A stretch of 64,000 bases of DNA from Corynebacterium sp. KPL1814 (GCF_000478175.1 NZ_KI515775.1:244894-308893); one strand, 5' to 3'; positions 8,730 to 18,264 are shown, counted from the stretch's first letter. Notes: generated from the letters alone by a model not told the origin. A program made the numbers and translations.

Positions 8730-9965
8730 ATGAAGAGTGCTAATGCCGAACCGGCGCCCTACGAAAAGCCCAAGGTGCCGCGGGAAATCTGGGTAATGGT
8801 AACGGCGGCGTTTATTATCGCCTTAGGTTATGGCCTGATCGCCCCGCTTTTGCCGCAGTTCGTGGTCAGCTTCGATGTATCGATGGCCGCCGCTGGCCTC
8901 GTGGTCTCCATCTTCGCAGCCTCCCGGCTAATCTTCGCGCCCGTGTCTGGTTCATTGGTGGACCGCGTTGGCTCGCGCCGCGTCTACCTGGTGGGCCTGA
9001 TGACCGTTGCCGTGACTACGGGCTTGGTCGCCATCGCGCAGGAGTATTGGCACATCGTTGTGCTGCGCGCCCTGGCAGGTCTTGGCTCGACCATGTTTAC
9101 CGTCTCCGCGATGGGGCTTATCGTGCGCCTGTCTCCACCATCGATTCGCGGTGAGTGCTCTGCCACCTATGCCACGGCATTCCTGCTGGGCAATGTCGCC
9201 GGGCCGGTTCTCGGCGCCAGCCTGTCCTTCCTGGGCTTTCGCTGGCCATTTTTCATCTACGGCATCGGCGTGATGCTTGCTGCTTTCGTTGTCTGGTGGC
9301 AAATGCCGCGAATTAACCACGCCCAAACCACCACTTCGGAGCTGCCGCCTATGCGCCTGCAAGAGGCTTGGGGCGATACCGCGTTCCGCGCGGTGCTGAC
9401 CTCCAACTTCGCCCACGGCTGGATCAATATGGGCGTGCGCGTGTCCGTCCTGCCGCTTTTCGCCGCCGCAATTTTCCACAATGGCGCCGCAGCCTCGGGC
9501 CTAGCCCTCGCGGCCTTCGCCGCAGGCAATGCGATTATCCTCCAATTCTCCGGCCGGTGGTCCGATCTCCACGGCCGCAAGCCGCTTATCCTGATTGGCT
9601 TGGTGGGCTCCGCAATCTTCATGGTGCTCATGGGCCTGGCCACCAGCGTGTGGTTCCTCTTGCTCGTATCCGCGCTTGCGGGCGCAGCGTCTGGCCTTAT
9701 CAATCCTTCCCAGACCGCCGCGGTGGCAGACATCGTGGGTAACGAGCGCTCTGGCGGCAAGGTATTGTCCGCCTTCCAGATGGCAGGAGACTTCGGCCAG
9801 ATCGTGGGCCCCATGCTCATCGGGCTGCTTGCCGATGTCTATGGCTTCTCCACAGCCTTCACGGTCTGCGGTGCCATCGCCATTTTCGGCATCATCGCCT
9901 GGCTCTTCGGCCGCGAGCCGCGCGAAGAGTCCAAGGTGCAAGTAGAGCGGATGCCGAAAAAATAG
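8730..9965 (+). CDS. MFS transporter, drug-exporter type
   Basis: 411 residues with 12 predicted membrane helices. Major-facilitator motif A is in the loop after helix 2 (GSLVDRVGSRRVYLVG) and repeated in the second half (GRWSDLHGRKPLILIG). A motif-C-like GNVAGPVLGA in helix 5 points to proton-driven export. There is a short cytosolic N-terminus and a basic C-terminal tail. It is divergent from the gene at 8105-8617 across a 112-base gap and ends before the convergent Nramp-like gene. The substrate cannot be deduced. Confidence 0.88.
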   Translation: MKSANAEPAPYEKPKVPREIWVMVTAAFIIALGYGLIAPLLPQFVVSFDVSMAAAGLVVSIFAASRLIFAPVSGSLVDRVGSRRVYLVGLMTVAVTTGLVAIAQEYWHIVVLRALAGLGSTMFTVSAMGLIVRLSPPSIRGECSATYATAFLLGNVAGPVLGASLSFLGFRWPFFIYGIGVMLAAFVVWWQMPRINHAQTTTSELPPMRLQEAWGDTAFRAVLTSNFAHGWINMGVRVSVLPLFAAAIFHNGAAASGLALAAFAAGNAIILQFSGRWSDLHGRKPLILIGLVGSAIFMVLMGLATSVWFLLLVSALAGAASGLINPSQTAAVADIVGNERSGGKVLSAFQMAGDFGQIVGPMLIGLLADVYGFSTAFTVCGAIAIFGIIAWLFGREPREESKVQVERMPKK

Positions 9966-10060
9966 TTGACGGCAACCGCTGAGGGCCGGTGCATCCCGCT
10001 CCACGAGGTCGAGAGCCTAAGGGTAATTGGCGCGTACCTCGAAGATTACGAGCAACAAAG

Positions 10061-11353
10061 TTAGAAGAGCCCGGCAACCTGGGACACGCACAGGTAGACA
10101 AAGGCTGCCGAAATGATGCCCATCAAGGTGTTGATGAACCAACCATTGCGCCATTCTTTCGGGGTGTGCTTGGTATTAAGCAGTACCAAGAGCGTAAGGC
10201 CCAGGAAGGGCATGAAGAATGCGCCCAGAACGCCGTAGCCAATGATCAATCCGGTGGGCTTGCCCAGCAGTAGGAGAAGCATTGGTGGGAAGGTCAACCA
10301 GATGAGGTAAGCACGGTAGTACTTACCGCCCGTGCTGGTGCTGGGGTGGCCCTGTGGGAGGTTCTTCAGGTGGCCGACATAGTCAGCGAACATGAGGGAT
10401 ACACCGTTCCACACGCCCAGGCAGGAAGAGAATGCCGCAGAGAAGAATCCAACGATGAACCATTTAGAAATAAAGGCTCCGTAGCGGGCCTCCAGCACGT
10501 CCGCCATGTCCACCAGGCCCTGGTCATTATCGGAGACCGCGACATTAGCGCTGTACAAGAGCTCGGCACCAAGGACAAGTGTAGCCAGCACGAAGATACC
10601 GGTGACGGCATAGGCCACCGAGTTATCCATGCGCATGACCTTCATCCATTTGGGCGTGAACCACTTCTTTTCGCGCAGCCAGTAGCCGTAGGCGGCAAGG
10701 GTAATGGTGCCGCCGACACCGCCGGCGATGGAGAGCACGTAAACGAATGACCCATCCGGGATGGTGGGGACAAGGCCGCGCAGAATCTCAGGCAAATTAG
10801 GCGCGGTAATTGCGGCGATGCCCACCACGGTGACGAACATGATGCCAACCAAGACGGCAGCAAGCTTCTCAAAGAGTTGGTATTGACCCAGCCACGTAAG
10901 CGCAAAGCACAACACACCAGTGAGGATGGCCCACATGGTCAAGTTCGTGCCGGGGAAGAGTGCGCTTAATGCCAAACCTGTGCCGGACATGGCCGCGGCG
11001 CCATAGACCAATCCCCAGATAACGATGTACGGCGCGAAGTACCACGAAGTCCAGCGTCCTAGCTCCCGCCAGCCGTGGAACATGGTGTTCCCGGTGGCCA
11101 AGCTGTAGCGGCCGACGCCCTCCACCAGTACGATTTTCATAATCGTACCGACGATGACGGCCCACAACAGTGCGTAACCGTAGCGCTGGCCAGCAATCAT
11201 GGTTGCCACCAGGTCAGCGGCCCCGACGCCGGTGGCTGCGGCAACCAAACCCGGACCAACGAGGGTCCATTTCACCTTTGCTTGTGGCTCAGAGTTGTGT
11301 GTCTGTTGGCCTTCGGCGGATGTTGCGCCGGTGTGGTTATCTGATTGGCTCAT
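10061..11353 (-). CDS. Nramp-superfamily transporter with non-canonical metal site
   Basis: 430 residues with about 11 membrane helices. Clearly Nramp-like in helix pattern and in the helix-1 segment GPGLVAAATGVGAADLVAT. However, the DPGN metal-binding motif of true Mn/Fe Nramp proteins is replaced by GVGAAD, and the helix-6 region (GGVGGTITLAAYGYWLREK) lacks the Met-Pro-His motif. Family knowledge says such members may carry other ions or be Mg-type relatives, so a manganese label would be unsafe. The ATG at 11353 has AGGAAG upstream, buried in a possible hairpin (11359-11395). Confidence 0.85.
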   Translation of the reverse strand: MSQSDNHTGATSAEGQQTHNSEPQAKVKWTLVGPGLVAAATGVGAADLVATMIAGQRYGYALLWAVIVGTIMKIVLVEGVGRYSLATGNTMFHGWRELGRWTSWYFAPYIVIWGLVYGAAAMSGTGLALSALFPGTNLTMWAILTGVLCFALTWLGQYQLFEKLAAVLVGIMFVTVVGIAAITAPNLPEILRGLVPTIPDGSFVYVLSIAGGVGGTITLAAYGYWLREKKWFTPKWMKVMRMDNSVAYAVTGIFVLATLVLGAELLYSANVAVSDNDQGLVDMADVLEARYGAFISKWFIVGFFSAAFSSCLGVWNGVSLMFADYVGHLKNLPQGHPSTSTGGKYYRAYLIWLTFPPMLLLLLGKPTGLIIGYGVLGAFFMPFLGLTLLVLLNTKHTPKEWRNGWFINTLMGIISAAFVYLCVSQVAGLF

Positions 11354-11358
11354 GACAC

Positions 11359-11395
11359 TTCCTTAAGTGGCTGTGGTGCGAATCACTTAAAGGAA
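11359..11395 (-). promoter_or_regulatory. Inverted repeat covering the ribosome site of the Nramp-like gene
   Basis: TTCCTTAAGTG at 11359-11369 pairs with CACTTAAAGGAA at 11384-11395 (one bulged base, 14-base loop). On the minus strand the arm nearest the gene contains the AAGGAAG ribosome site, 5 bases before the ATG. It could be an RNA switch that hides the ribosome site or a DNA operator. Confidence 0.45.
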
Positions 11396-11446
11396 ATGTA
11401 TCACTATTGACCGGTAGAGTGCAGCAGAATTATTCAATCACGCGTG

Positions 11447-14400
11447 CTAAGCGACGGTCCGACCAGCAGCGTACAGCGCCTTTGGCATGGTTCTTTGGAG
11501 CTTCCATTGAAACTGAATGGGCTTTTCACCGTGGTGGGAAACATAATCCACAGCGCCTAAAAATGTATAGGCGCTCGCGGTGCCCACTGAGTTCTTCTTA
11601 GTGAAGCGGGATGCGACAAGAATCTTCCCGCCGAGCTCCTCGTGCTGAATATAACGGCGTGCGGCCTTCGATTTTAACGTTGTAGTAGATTGCGATTCCC
11701 AGTGGAGTAGATCCGGTGAAATCGGGTAATCACGGTAATTCGTGGTAGCGCTCACCTGATCGTCTTTCTGGAAGGTCACCAAGAACAAGTCCATGTTCAT
11801 ATCAGGGAAGTATTTCACTCCCTCGCGCGGAAGGCTTACCAGTTTTTCTAGTTCGCCTGTTTGCAAGGCACCGACTAACTCTGCCAGTGAGTAATCGGCG
11901 TGGGTTTCTAGAACAGTGTCCTCGCTTGGCTGCGGGATAATGCGCGAAGCATCGTTTTGTAGGCGCATGATCTGTTCGAGTTCCCAAATAACTCGTGGGT
12001 GCTCTCGCAATATTGCCAGTGCCTCGTCAAAAGATGACGGGCTGGGTGCATTGGAATTAGCCCAAAATCCCAAGACCAGCATCCGTGCGAAGGCTTGATC
12101 TGTGGGCGTCATATCGCTGAATTGCGAGTTATTGGATTTTAAGATTCGAAGATAGGCTTCAATGCGCGTTGCATCATTGACATGGAGGAAAACTTTAATC
12201 CGATTGAGTAAGAAGTTTTCCATCTCATCGTCACGTGGCTCGAGGAGGTTTTCCTCCCACAGAAGACGGCTCCACGAGTACTTATGCGTCCGGTAAATAT
12301 CCTCCAATTCGAGGTTTGCCTCGTCAAGGAACTTTTTGAGATCGGTAGTTCGTATTTCCGCTACCAGTGCACGCACTTTCCGCAAATTGCTGCGTGCCGT
12401 CTTTTTAACGTTGCTGAGGACCTGTTCCGTCGTCGACTGATCGAATTGGATGTGCGTTCCCGGTGGCGTGGTGGGAAAGCCCTGCTCTATTTCGGTGAGT
12501 AATCGTTTGCCACGTTTTCTCGTTAGCGCGTTGAATTTACGCTCAAAATCGTATTCAACATGTTGTTGGCCAATGAAATCGAATACGGTACAAGAATCTT
12601 TGCCGGGAGCAAGGCGAAGACCGCGGCCGAGTTGTTGTAGGAAGATAACCGGGCTTTGTGTCGGCCGGAGTAGGAGCAGCGTATTAACCGCAGGAATGTC
12701 GACGCCCTCATTGAAAATATCAACGGAGAAGAGAGCCTTAATGGCGCCGGTTTCTAATTGTTTAATGGCTTCCGCGCGTTCAGAGGAAGTCAGTTTACTC
12801 GTCACCGCTTGAGCTGGAATGCCAAAATGCTGAAATTGCTGCGCCATATACTCTGCGTGGGCGATGGAAACACAAAAGCCGATCGCCTTCATCTCAGAAA
12901 GATCGAAAATCCGTTTGTCCAGTTCATTCAGAATAAATCGTGTCCGCTTTTCGCCAGACTTGATATAGAACTCTGATAACTCGGTGGTGTTGTAATCCTT
13001 CTTTCCTCTGTTCCACGTGAGTGAGGAAAGATCCGTGCCGTCTGCGATTCCGTAATAGTGCATGGGGACCAACAGTTGCAGGCGCAAGGCATCCCAGAGG
13101 CGTAGTTCATGGGCAATGCGGTAGTCGAAATACTGTTGGACATTTTTGCCATCGCCGCGCTCAGGCGTTGCGGTCAGTCCGAGCAATTCGTCTGGTTCAA
13201 AATGACTTAGAAGTGCGTTATAGGTTGGTGCTTCGGCATGGTGAAATTCGTCGATGACCACGACATCGAATTGATCCGGCGCGAGCTTTTCCAATCGGGC
13301 GAAATTAAGTGACTGAACGCTCGCAAATACGAAGTCCCAGCGCCGTGGCTCGGTGCCATCGACAAGCAACTCACCAAAGTCGGCATCTTTTAGTACCTCG
13401 CGGTACGTACGTCGCGCTTGGTGAAGAATTTCCTTGCGGTGTGCGACGAACAGTAAGCGAGGCCGGCGCTTCCACTGCCGGCAAAGATTAAGGTAATCCA
13501 GGGCGGCGACCACGGTCTTGCCAGTGCCTGTGGCTGCAACGAGTAGGTTTTTGTGGCGATCCTTTACCTCACGTTCGGACCGCAGCGCCTCGAGCATTTC
13601 TTCTTGATAAGGATAAGGAGTAACTTCCAGGCCGGAAAGCTCTAATTGACGCAACGCTTGTGGGGACTCCGTGCCTTTGGCGATGTGCAGGGATTCCTGC
13701 AGGCGATCCATGTCACGCGCCGGATCAAAAGTTTTGAAGTGGCTATCGTGCCAGTAGCTGTCGAAGGTCTTAATAAACTTTTCAATGACCTCAGGTGTCG
13801 CCGTAGCAGAGCCGCGTACGTTCCACTCCCAGCCATCGATAAGAGCAGACCGCGAAAGGTTCGAGCTTCCAATAAAAGCAGTGTCGAAGCCAGAATTCCG
13901 GCGGAAGAGCCACGCTTTGGCGTGGAGGCGTGTGGATTTATGCTCATAACAAATCTTCACATCGGCGCGATATTTTTCTACCAGGCGTTTAAGCGCCGCC
14001 GCATCGGAAGCACCACAGTAAGTGGAGGTCAATAGGCGGAACGGAATCTGGTTGTCGCGCAGGTACTGTAGGTGCTGGTCAAGAACACTGATTCCGGAGC
14101 TTTTGATGAAGGCACACAGCAAGTCGACAGAATCAGCCGTCTTTATTTCCCGCTCAATCTCACTGGTCAAGCTGGCCTCGCCCTGGGCATTAGTAAAAAG
14201 CGCGCTCTTAGTCAGCGATACATCCGGTAGCAGCGGAGGTTCGGCTAAAGAAGTGTTGTAGACGGCGTAGAGGAGTTGCTCGGTATCAATATCTTCGTCC
14301 TCGCCAAGTAACCCAGCGATTGTATTGATAAGGGCTACTCGGTCTGCTGAGGATTTAAGCCCCATGAGGCGTTGCTCTAGTAAATCGCCGATGTGTTGAG

Positions 14401-14569
14401 ACATGGCCGAGGTATAGCGCCCGCGAGCGCTATCATCTGTGCCGTTTCCTACCCCGAATCCCGCCGATGGGTGTCGACTTTGCGTTTCCTCCATTCGCTC
14501 ACGGATGCGTGAGGTCACCGGGGTTTCGTAAACGCCGAAGGGGAGCGAGGAATCCAAGGAATGGCTCAT
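11447..14569 (-). CDS. PLD nuclease / SF2 helicase / DUF3427 fusion protein
   Basis: 1040 residues. After an N-terminal segment (LPFGVYETPVTSRIRERM) comes a phospholipase-D-like nuclease unit with RLHAKAWLF and IGSSNLS (about 215-245). An SF2 helicase follows with Walker A AATGTGKT (near 350), DEFHH box (near 440), LTATPERG and the motif VI region QQLGRGLRLAPG. A C-terminal DUF3427-type domain begins near 900 (YFPDMNMDLFLVTFQKDD). The architecture is known from mobile and defence-associated loci (inference). Sampled 60-base stretches are about 45 percent G+C, well below neighbouring genes, so transfer is likely. It is 12 bases downstream of the Nudix gene and probably in one operon with it. 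Confidence 0.9.
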   Translation of the reverse strand: MSHSLDSSLPFGVYETPVTSRIRERMEETQSRHPSAGFGVGNGTDDSARGRYTSAMSQHIGDLLEQRLMGLKSSADRVALINTIAGLLGEDEDIDTEQLLYAVYNTSLAEPPLLPDVSLTKSALFTNAQGEASLTSEIEREIKTADSVDLLCAFIKSSGISVLDQHLQYLRDNQIPFRLLTSTYCGASDAAALKRLVEKYRADVKICYEHKSTRLHAKAWLFRRNSGFDTAFIGSSNLSRSALIDGWEWNVRGSATATPEVIEKFIKTFDSYWHDSHFKTFDPARDMDRLQESLHIAKGTESPQALRQLELSGLEVTPYPYQEEMLEALRSEREVKDRHKNLLVAATGTGKTVVAALDYLNLCRQWKRRPRLLFVAHRKEILHQARRTYREVLKDADFGELLVDGTEPRRWDFVFASVQSLNFARLEKLAPDQFDVVVIDEFHHAEAPTYNALLSHFEPDELLGLTATPERGDGKNVQQYFDYRIAHELRLWDALRLQLLVPMHYYGIADGTDLSSLTWNRGKKDYNTTELSEFYIKSGEKRTRFILNELDKRIFDLSEMKAIGFCVSIAHAEYMAQQFQHFGIPAQAVTSKLTSSERAEAIKQLETGAIKALFSVDIFNEGVDIPAVNTLLLLRPTQSPVIFLQQLGRGLRLAPGKDSCTVFDFIGQQHVEYDFERKFNALTRKRGKRLLTEIEQGFPTTPPGTHIQFDQSTTEQVLSNVKKTARSNLRKVRALVAEIRTTDLKKFLDEANLELEDIYRTHKYSWSRLLWEENLLEPRDDEMENFLLNRIKVFLHVNDATRIEAYLRILKSNNSQFSDMTPTDQAFARMLVLGFWANSNAPSPSSFDEALAILREHPRVIWELEQIMRLQNDASRIIPQPSEDTVLETHADYSLAELVGALQTGELEKLVSLPREGVKYFPDMNMDLFLVTFQKDDQVSATTNYRDYPISPDLLHWESQSTTTLKSKAARRYIQHEELGGKILVASRFTKKNSVGTASAYTFLGAVDYVSHHGEKPIQFQWKLQRTMPKALYAAGRTVA

Positions 14570-14581
14570 AGCTACAAGATT

Positions 14582-14968
14582 CTAAGGGCAAAGTTTTTCG
14601 ACGGCTGGAATATCCGCTGGCGCCCAGGTCAGTTCCATAGCTTCTGCGGGGGTAACCCACCTGGTTGCGTCATGATCGCTGAGGCGAAGTTCGCCGCTGA
14701 TAAGCGTGCAATAAAAGGTGGTTAGTTCGATGGTGGCAAAGTCATATTCGTAGGTGGTCGTCGTGAGTTTGCTGCCTACGTGCGCGATGAGGTTGAGTTC
14801 CTCACGAATTTCGCGGGCTAAAGCCTGTTCGGGTGATTCTCCTGGTTCGATTTTTCCGCCTGGAAATTCCCAATGTCCTTCTAGGGGTTTTCCGGGCTTC
14901 TTGCGGCAGGCGAGGAATCGGTTGCCATCGTGAAAGACGGCACCGACGACGCGGATGGGGTTAGACAT
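14582..14968 (-). CDS. Nudix hydrolase, MutT-like
   Basis: 128 residues. The Nudix box is complete at about 38-60 (GGKIEPGESPEQALAREI followed by REEL), so the protein should hydrolyse a nucleoside diphosphate linked to another group, probably a nucleotide or its oxidised form. It is close in length and sequence style to MutT/CTP pyrophosphohydrolase proteins. The ATG at 14968 with GGA upstream is preferred to an ATG ten codons earlier. It is the first gene of a two-gene unit with the PLD/helicase gene, so its role may be tied to that protein. Confidence 0.88.
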   Translation of the reverse strand: MSNPIRVVGAVFHDGNRFLACRKKPGKPLEGHWEFPGGKIEPGESPEQALAREIREELNLIAHVGSKLTTTTYEYDFATIELTTFYCTLISGELRLSDHDATRWVTPAEAMELTWAPADIPAVEKLCP

Positions 14969-15095
14969 GGTTCCATTGTGCCTTGAGCCAGAAAACACTA
15001 GACAACAAGATGTAATTTAGCTAACATACTCGCAATGTTCGCGTCAGGCTGTCGCGCGGGCTTGATCATCATGCAAGCTTGAGGGGCGGTCTATC

Positions 15096-16442
15096 GTGAC
15101 TTCTACTGATTCAGTTAATTCCTCCATCCAGAGCCATGACGGGGAAGTCCCGCGGCCTGGGGGACGGTGGAAACTCTTTGTTTATAGCGCCATTGGCGCG
15201 TTCGTGTTCTTCTTTCCTGTGACGTATAAGGAAAAGAACTCCATTCCTTTGGACCACATGGTTACCATCGTGCGCGATAGCATTCCGGCGGTGGTGCCGT
15301 GGCTAATTTTTGCGCTCGCAGTGTATGGAACGGTGCGTAGATTTAGTACTGGGGCGTATAAGGAAAGCGCGCTGCAGGCGGTCTTTGCGGTTCTCAATAT
15401 CGCCGGTGCGGTCATATCCTTTCTCATGGTCATTGACGCGCTGCCGTGGGTTTTAGGCGATGAGGATTTGGTTCCCTTCTTGTGGAACTCCATTGCCACT
15501 CCGGTGGGTCTTATCGTGCCCATCGGCGGTACCTTCCTGGCATTTCTTATTGGCTTTGGGCTCCTGGAATTTGTTGGGGTGCTGATGCAGCCCATCATGC
15601 GCCCGCTGTGGAAGACGCCAGGGCGCTCCGCCATCGATGCGGTGGCATCCTTTGTCGGATCGTATTCGCTGGGTATTTTGGTCACGGACCGCGTCTATCA
15701 AAAGGGCGGTTATACCGGCAGGGAAGCTGCCGTTATTGCTACGGGGTTCTCCACGGTATCGGCAGCGTTTATGGTCATCGTGGCCAAGCAACTGGATTTG
15801 ATGAATATCTGGGGGACGTACTTCGTCGTCACGCTGGTGGTGACGTTTTTGGTTACGGCCATTACCGTGCGCATCCCGCCGCTGCGGACGATTCCTGATG
15901 AATACTGTGAGGGTGCAGAGCCAGACCCGGAGAAGCCGGTGGAAGGATCGCGCTTTAAGAATGCGTGGCGCGAGGCGATGCTGGCTCTGCAGCGCGCGCC
16001 GTCGCTGCCGCAGGCCATTTGGGATAACCTGCGCGATGGCGTGCGCATGGCTGCGGCCATCGTGCCGTCCATCATGTCGGTGGGGCTTATTGGTTTGCTG
16101 CTTGCGCGGTTTACCCCGATCTTTGAATGGATTGGGTACCTGTTTTATCCGTTTGCTTGGATAGTGCAGCTGCCGGAGCCAACACTCGGCGGCAAGGCCG
16201 CGGCTATGGGCATTGCGGAGATGTTCCTGCCCGCCACCGCAGTGGCAGGCAGCGATTCCATGGTGCTGAAATTCGTCATCGGGGTCGTGGCGGTCTCTGC
16301 CATCATCTTCTTCTCGGCCCTGGTGCCGTGCATTTTGGCCACCAAGATTCCGGTGAAGCTATCCCACTTGGTCATCATCTGGTTTGAGCGCGTTGCTCTC
16401 ACCATCGTGATTGCGACCCCGATTGCCCACCTCTTGTTCTGA
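15096..16442 (+). CDS. YjiH-family (Gate domain) membrane protein
   Basis: 448 residues with about ten membrane helices and a polar N-terminus. The pattern of long hydrophobic segments broken by IMRPLWKTPGRSAIDAVASF and GGKAAAMGIAEMFLPATAV is typical of YjiH-type proteins with a nucleoside-recognition (Gate) domain. GTG start at 15096. It converges with hutG, leaving 3 bases between the stops. Its position beside the hut genes suggests it might carry histidine, urocanate or another catabolite, but nothing in the sequence proves this. Confidence 0.75.
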   Translation: MTSTDSVNSSIQSHDGEVPRPGGRWKLFVYSAIGAFVFFFPVTYKEKNSIPLDHMVTIVRDSIPAVVPWLIFALAVYGTVRRFSTGAYKESALQAVFAVLNIAGAVISFLMVIDALPWVLGDEDLVPFLWNSIATPVGLIVPIGGTFLAFLIGFGLLEFVGVLMQPIMRPLWKTPGRSAIDAVASFVGSYSLGILVTDRVYQKGGYTGREAAVIATGFSTVSAAFMVIVAKQLDLMNIWGTYFVVTLVVTFLVTAITVRIPPLRTIPDEYCEGAEPDPEKPVEGSRFKNAWREAMLALQRAPSLPQAIWDNLRDGVRMAAAIVPSIMSVGLIGLLLARFTPIFEWIGYLFYPFAWIVQLPEPTLGGKAAAMGIAEMFLPATAVAGSDSMVLKFVIGVVAVSAIIFFSALVPCILATKIPVKLSHLVIIWFERVALTIVIATPIAHLLF

Positions 16443-16445
16443 GTC

Positions 16446-17384
16446 TTACTGCCCGCTTACCGCAGTGAGGTGAGCGTTAACGATGTCATCGATAAGCCGC
16501 GCCGCAGCCTTGGCGGTGCGGTTGTCTATGTCGAAGGTGGGGTTGAGCTCGACGACATCGACAAGTGCGAGCTTGCCCGTCGCCGCGATCGCGACCGCCA
16601 GGGCGCGGATGCGCTCGTAGGCAACGCCGAGGCTAGCCGGGGCCGATACGCCCGGCGCGGTGGAGGCGGGAAGCACATCCAAGTCGATGGATAGGTGCAC
16701 CTTGTCCGCAGCGGCGGTGGCCTGGGTAGCGAGCGCGCCGCATTCGGCCGGGGTGAGGTTCACCAGCTCCTCATCCAGGGTGTAGTTAACGCCGAGCTTT
16801 TCGGCATCGTTGAAGAGCACCGCAGTGTTATTGGGGCGGGAAATACCGAAGACGGTGTAGTCAAAGTCATCGGTGAGCTGGGAAATCTGGGTAAAGGGCG
16901 TGCCGGAGGTGGCGTGGTCCGCGTGGCGGAGATCGAAGTGGGCGTCCAAGTTGATGATCGGGGTGGCACCGCGCGCGCGGAACAGGCCACGGTGGGAGCC
17001 GAAGGCGGTTTCGTGCCCGCCGCCCAAGATAATCGGCAGGGTAGCGCTGCGGACGAGTTCTTCGACCTTGTCAGATAGGGCCTCGTGTGCGCCGTCGAGA
17101 TCATCGCCTTGGGTGGTGATGGTTCCGGCATCGGCAAGCGCGTGGCCGTGGTGGACCGCTAGGGAGCCAAGGGCTGTGCGCAGAGCGGCGGGGCCGGCGG
17201 CGGCACCCTGGCGGCCGCCATTGCGCAGCACGCCCTCATCGGAGGCAAACCCCAGCAGGGTTACGGGCGCGGATTCGGCCTGGTTGATGACGCTATGCCA
17301 GCGCGCGTGCTCGGCGCCGGGGCCATCGGAGCGGCCGGACCACTCGGGGGCGGGAGTAAAAAGTGGGGCTGATTCGGTATTCAT
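16446..17384 (-). CDS. hutG: Formimidoylglutamase (HutG)
   Basis: 312-residue ureohydrolase of the arginase/agmatinase family. It hydrolyses N-formimino-L-glutamate to glutamate and formamide, the last step of the short histidine pathway. The binuclear manganese ligands are visible in GGGHETAFGSH, INLDAHFDLRHAD and SIDLDVLPA, followed by DVVELNP. The hut context separates it from arginase and agmatinase. It is divergent from hutR with 62 bases between them, so the two promoters must share that gap. Confidence 0.92.
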   Translation of the reverse strand: MNTESAPLFTPAPEWSGRSDGPGAEHARWHSVINQAESAPVTLLGFASDEGVLRNGGRQGAAAGPAALRTALGSLAVHHGHALADAGTITTQGDDLDGAHEALSDKVEELVRSATLPIILGGGHETAFGSHRGLFRARGATPIINLDAHFDLRHADHATSGTPFTQISQLTDDFDYTVFGISRPNNTAVLFNDAEKLGVNYTLDEELVNLTPAECGALATQATAAADKVHLSIDLDVLPASTAPGVSAPASLGVAYERIRALAVAIAATGKLALVDVVELNPTFDIDNRTAKAAARLIDDIVNAHLTAVSGQ

Positions 17385-17446
17385 AGTGCCGATACTAGAA
17401 GCGTGCGGTGAATTTGTCTGGCAGTAGCGGAATATAATTGGACGTT

Positions 17447-18190
17447 GTGAGTGCTAACCGAGTCCCCGCCGCGCGCCATGCCCTAGACATCCTCAAGCTG
17501 CTATCTACTATCGATGTCCCGATTTCCGCCGCCCGCATCCAAGGCGAGCTCGGCCTGCCGCGCTCGACCACGTACCACCTGCTCGCGGAAATGGTCGATG
17601 CCGGGTTCGTTGCCCACCTGCCCGAGCACAAGACCTACGGCCTGGGGCTGGCCGCGTACTCGATGGCCTCTGCGTATGTAACCCAGCAACCGCTGGTACG
17701 TATGGCCACGCGCGACCTGGAGGAATGCGCACGGCTCGTTGGTGGATCCGGGCATCTTTCGCGCATGGCGGGCTCGGAGATTTTATACCTGCAGGAAGTC
17801 CGCGCGCCGGGCGCTACCTCGTTGGTTACGGAGGTGGGGGTGCGCCTGCAGGCGCATAAGACGGCATCGGGCAGGGTGATGCTGGCACACCTGCCGGAAT
17901 GGGAGGTCAAGGCCGCCTTCGATACCTCGGGCGGGGAAAACTTTGGTTTCCTCAAAGAGCAGCTGGACCTGGCCCGTGCGCGCGGGTGGGATCAGGAGGT
18001 GGAAGAAATCTCGCGGGGGCAGGCCTCGGTGGCGGTGCCCATCCTGGACCACCTGGAGCGGCCTGCGGCGGCCATTGCGGTGACCTATCCCGTGTCCACG
18101 CCGGCAGATAGGGTAGAGGCGCTCATTGCGGCGCTGCGCCAGGCCGCGGAGAAAGTTGCGGGAAAAATGTATCGCCAGCGCGAAAAGTGA
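17447..18190 (+). CDS. hutR: IclR-family regulator of histidine utilisation (HutR)
   Basis: About 247 residues. An N-terminal winged helix (ARHALDILKLLSTI, then GLPRSTTYHLLAEMVDAG) is followed by an IclR effector domain (about 75-245). In C. resistens an IclR protein in the same setting, HutR, activates the hut genes and binds a 14-bp motif TCTGwwATwCCAGA; a near match is found here before hutU. The start is uncertain: GTG at 17447 or TTG at 17438. It is divergent from hutG and followed by hutH on the same strand after 74 bases. Confidence 0.88.
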   Translation: MSANRVPAARHALDILKLLSTIDVPISAARIQGELGLPRSTTYHLLAEMVDAGFVAHLPEHKTYGLGLAAYSMASAYVTQQPLVRMATRDLEECARLVGGSGHLSRMAGSEILYLQEVRAPGATSLVTEVGVRLQAHKTASGRVMLAHLPEWEVKAAFDTSGGENFGFLKEQLDLARARGWDQEVEEISRGQASVAVPILDHLERPAAAIAVTYPVSTPADRVEALIAALRQAAEKVAGKMYRQREK

Positions 18191-18264
18191 GGTACCATGC
18201 GGGCTAGCGCGTTAGGCTGTGACGTGAGCTATATTTTGCTGCCCTAAAGACACTAGGAGTCATC

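Noticed and set aside
10061..11353. Label MntH for the Nramp-like gene
   Set aside because: The metal-binding motifs that define MntH are missing.
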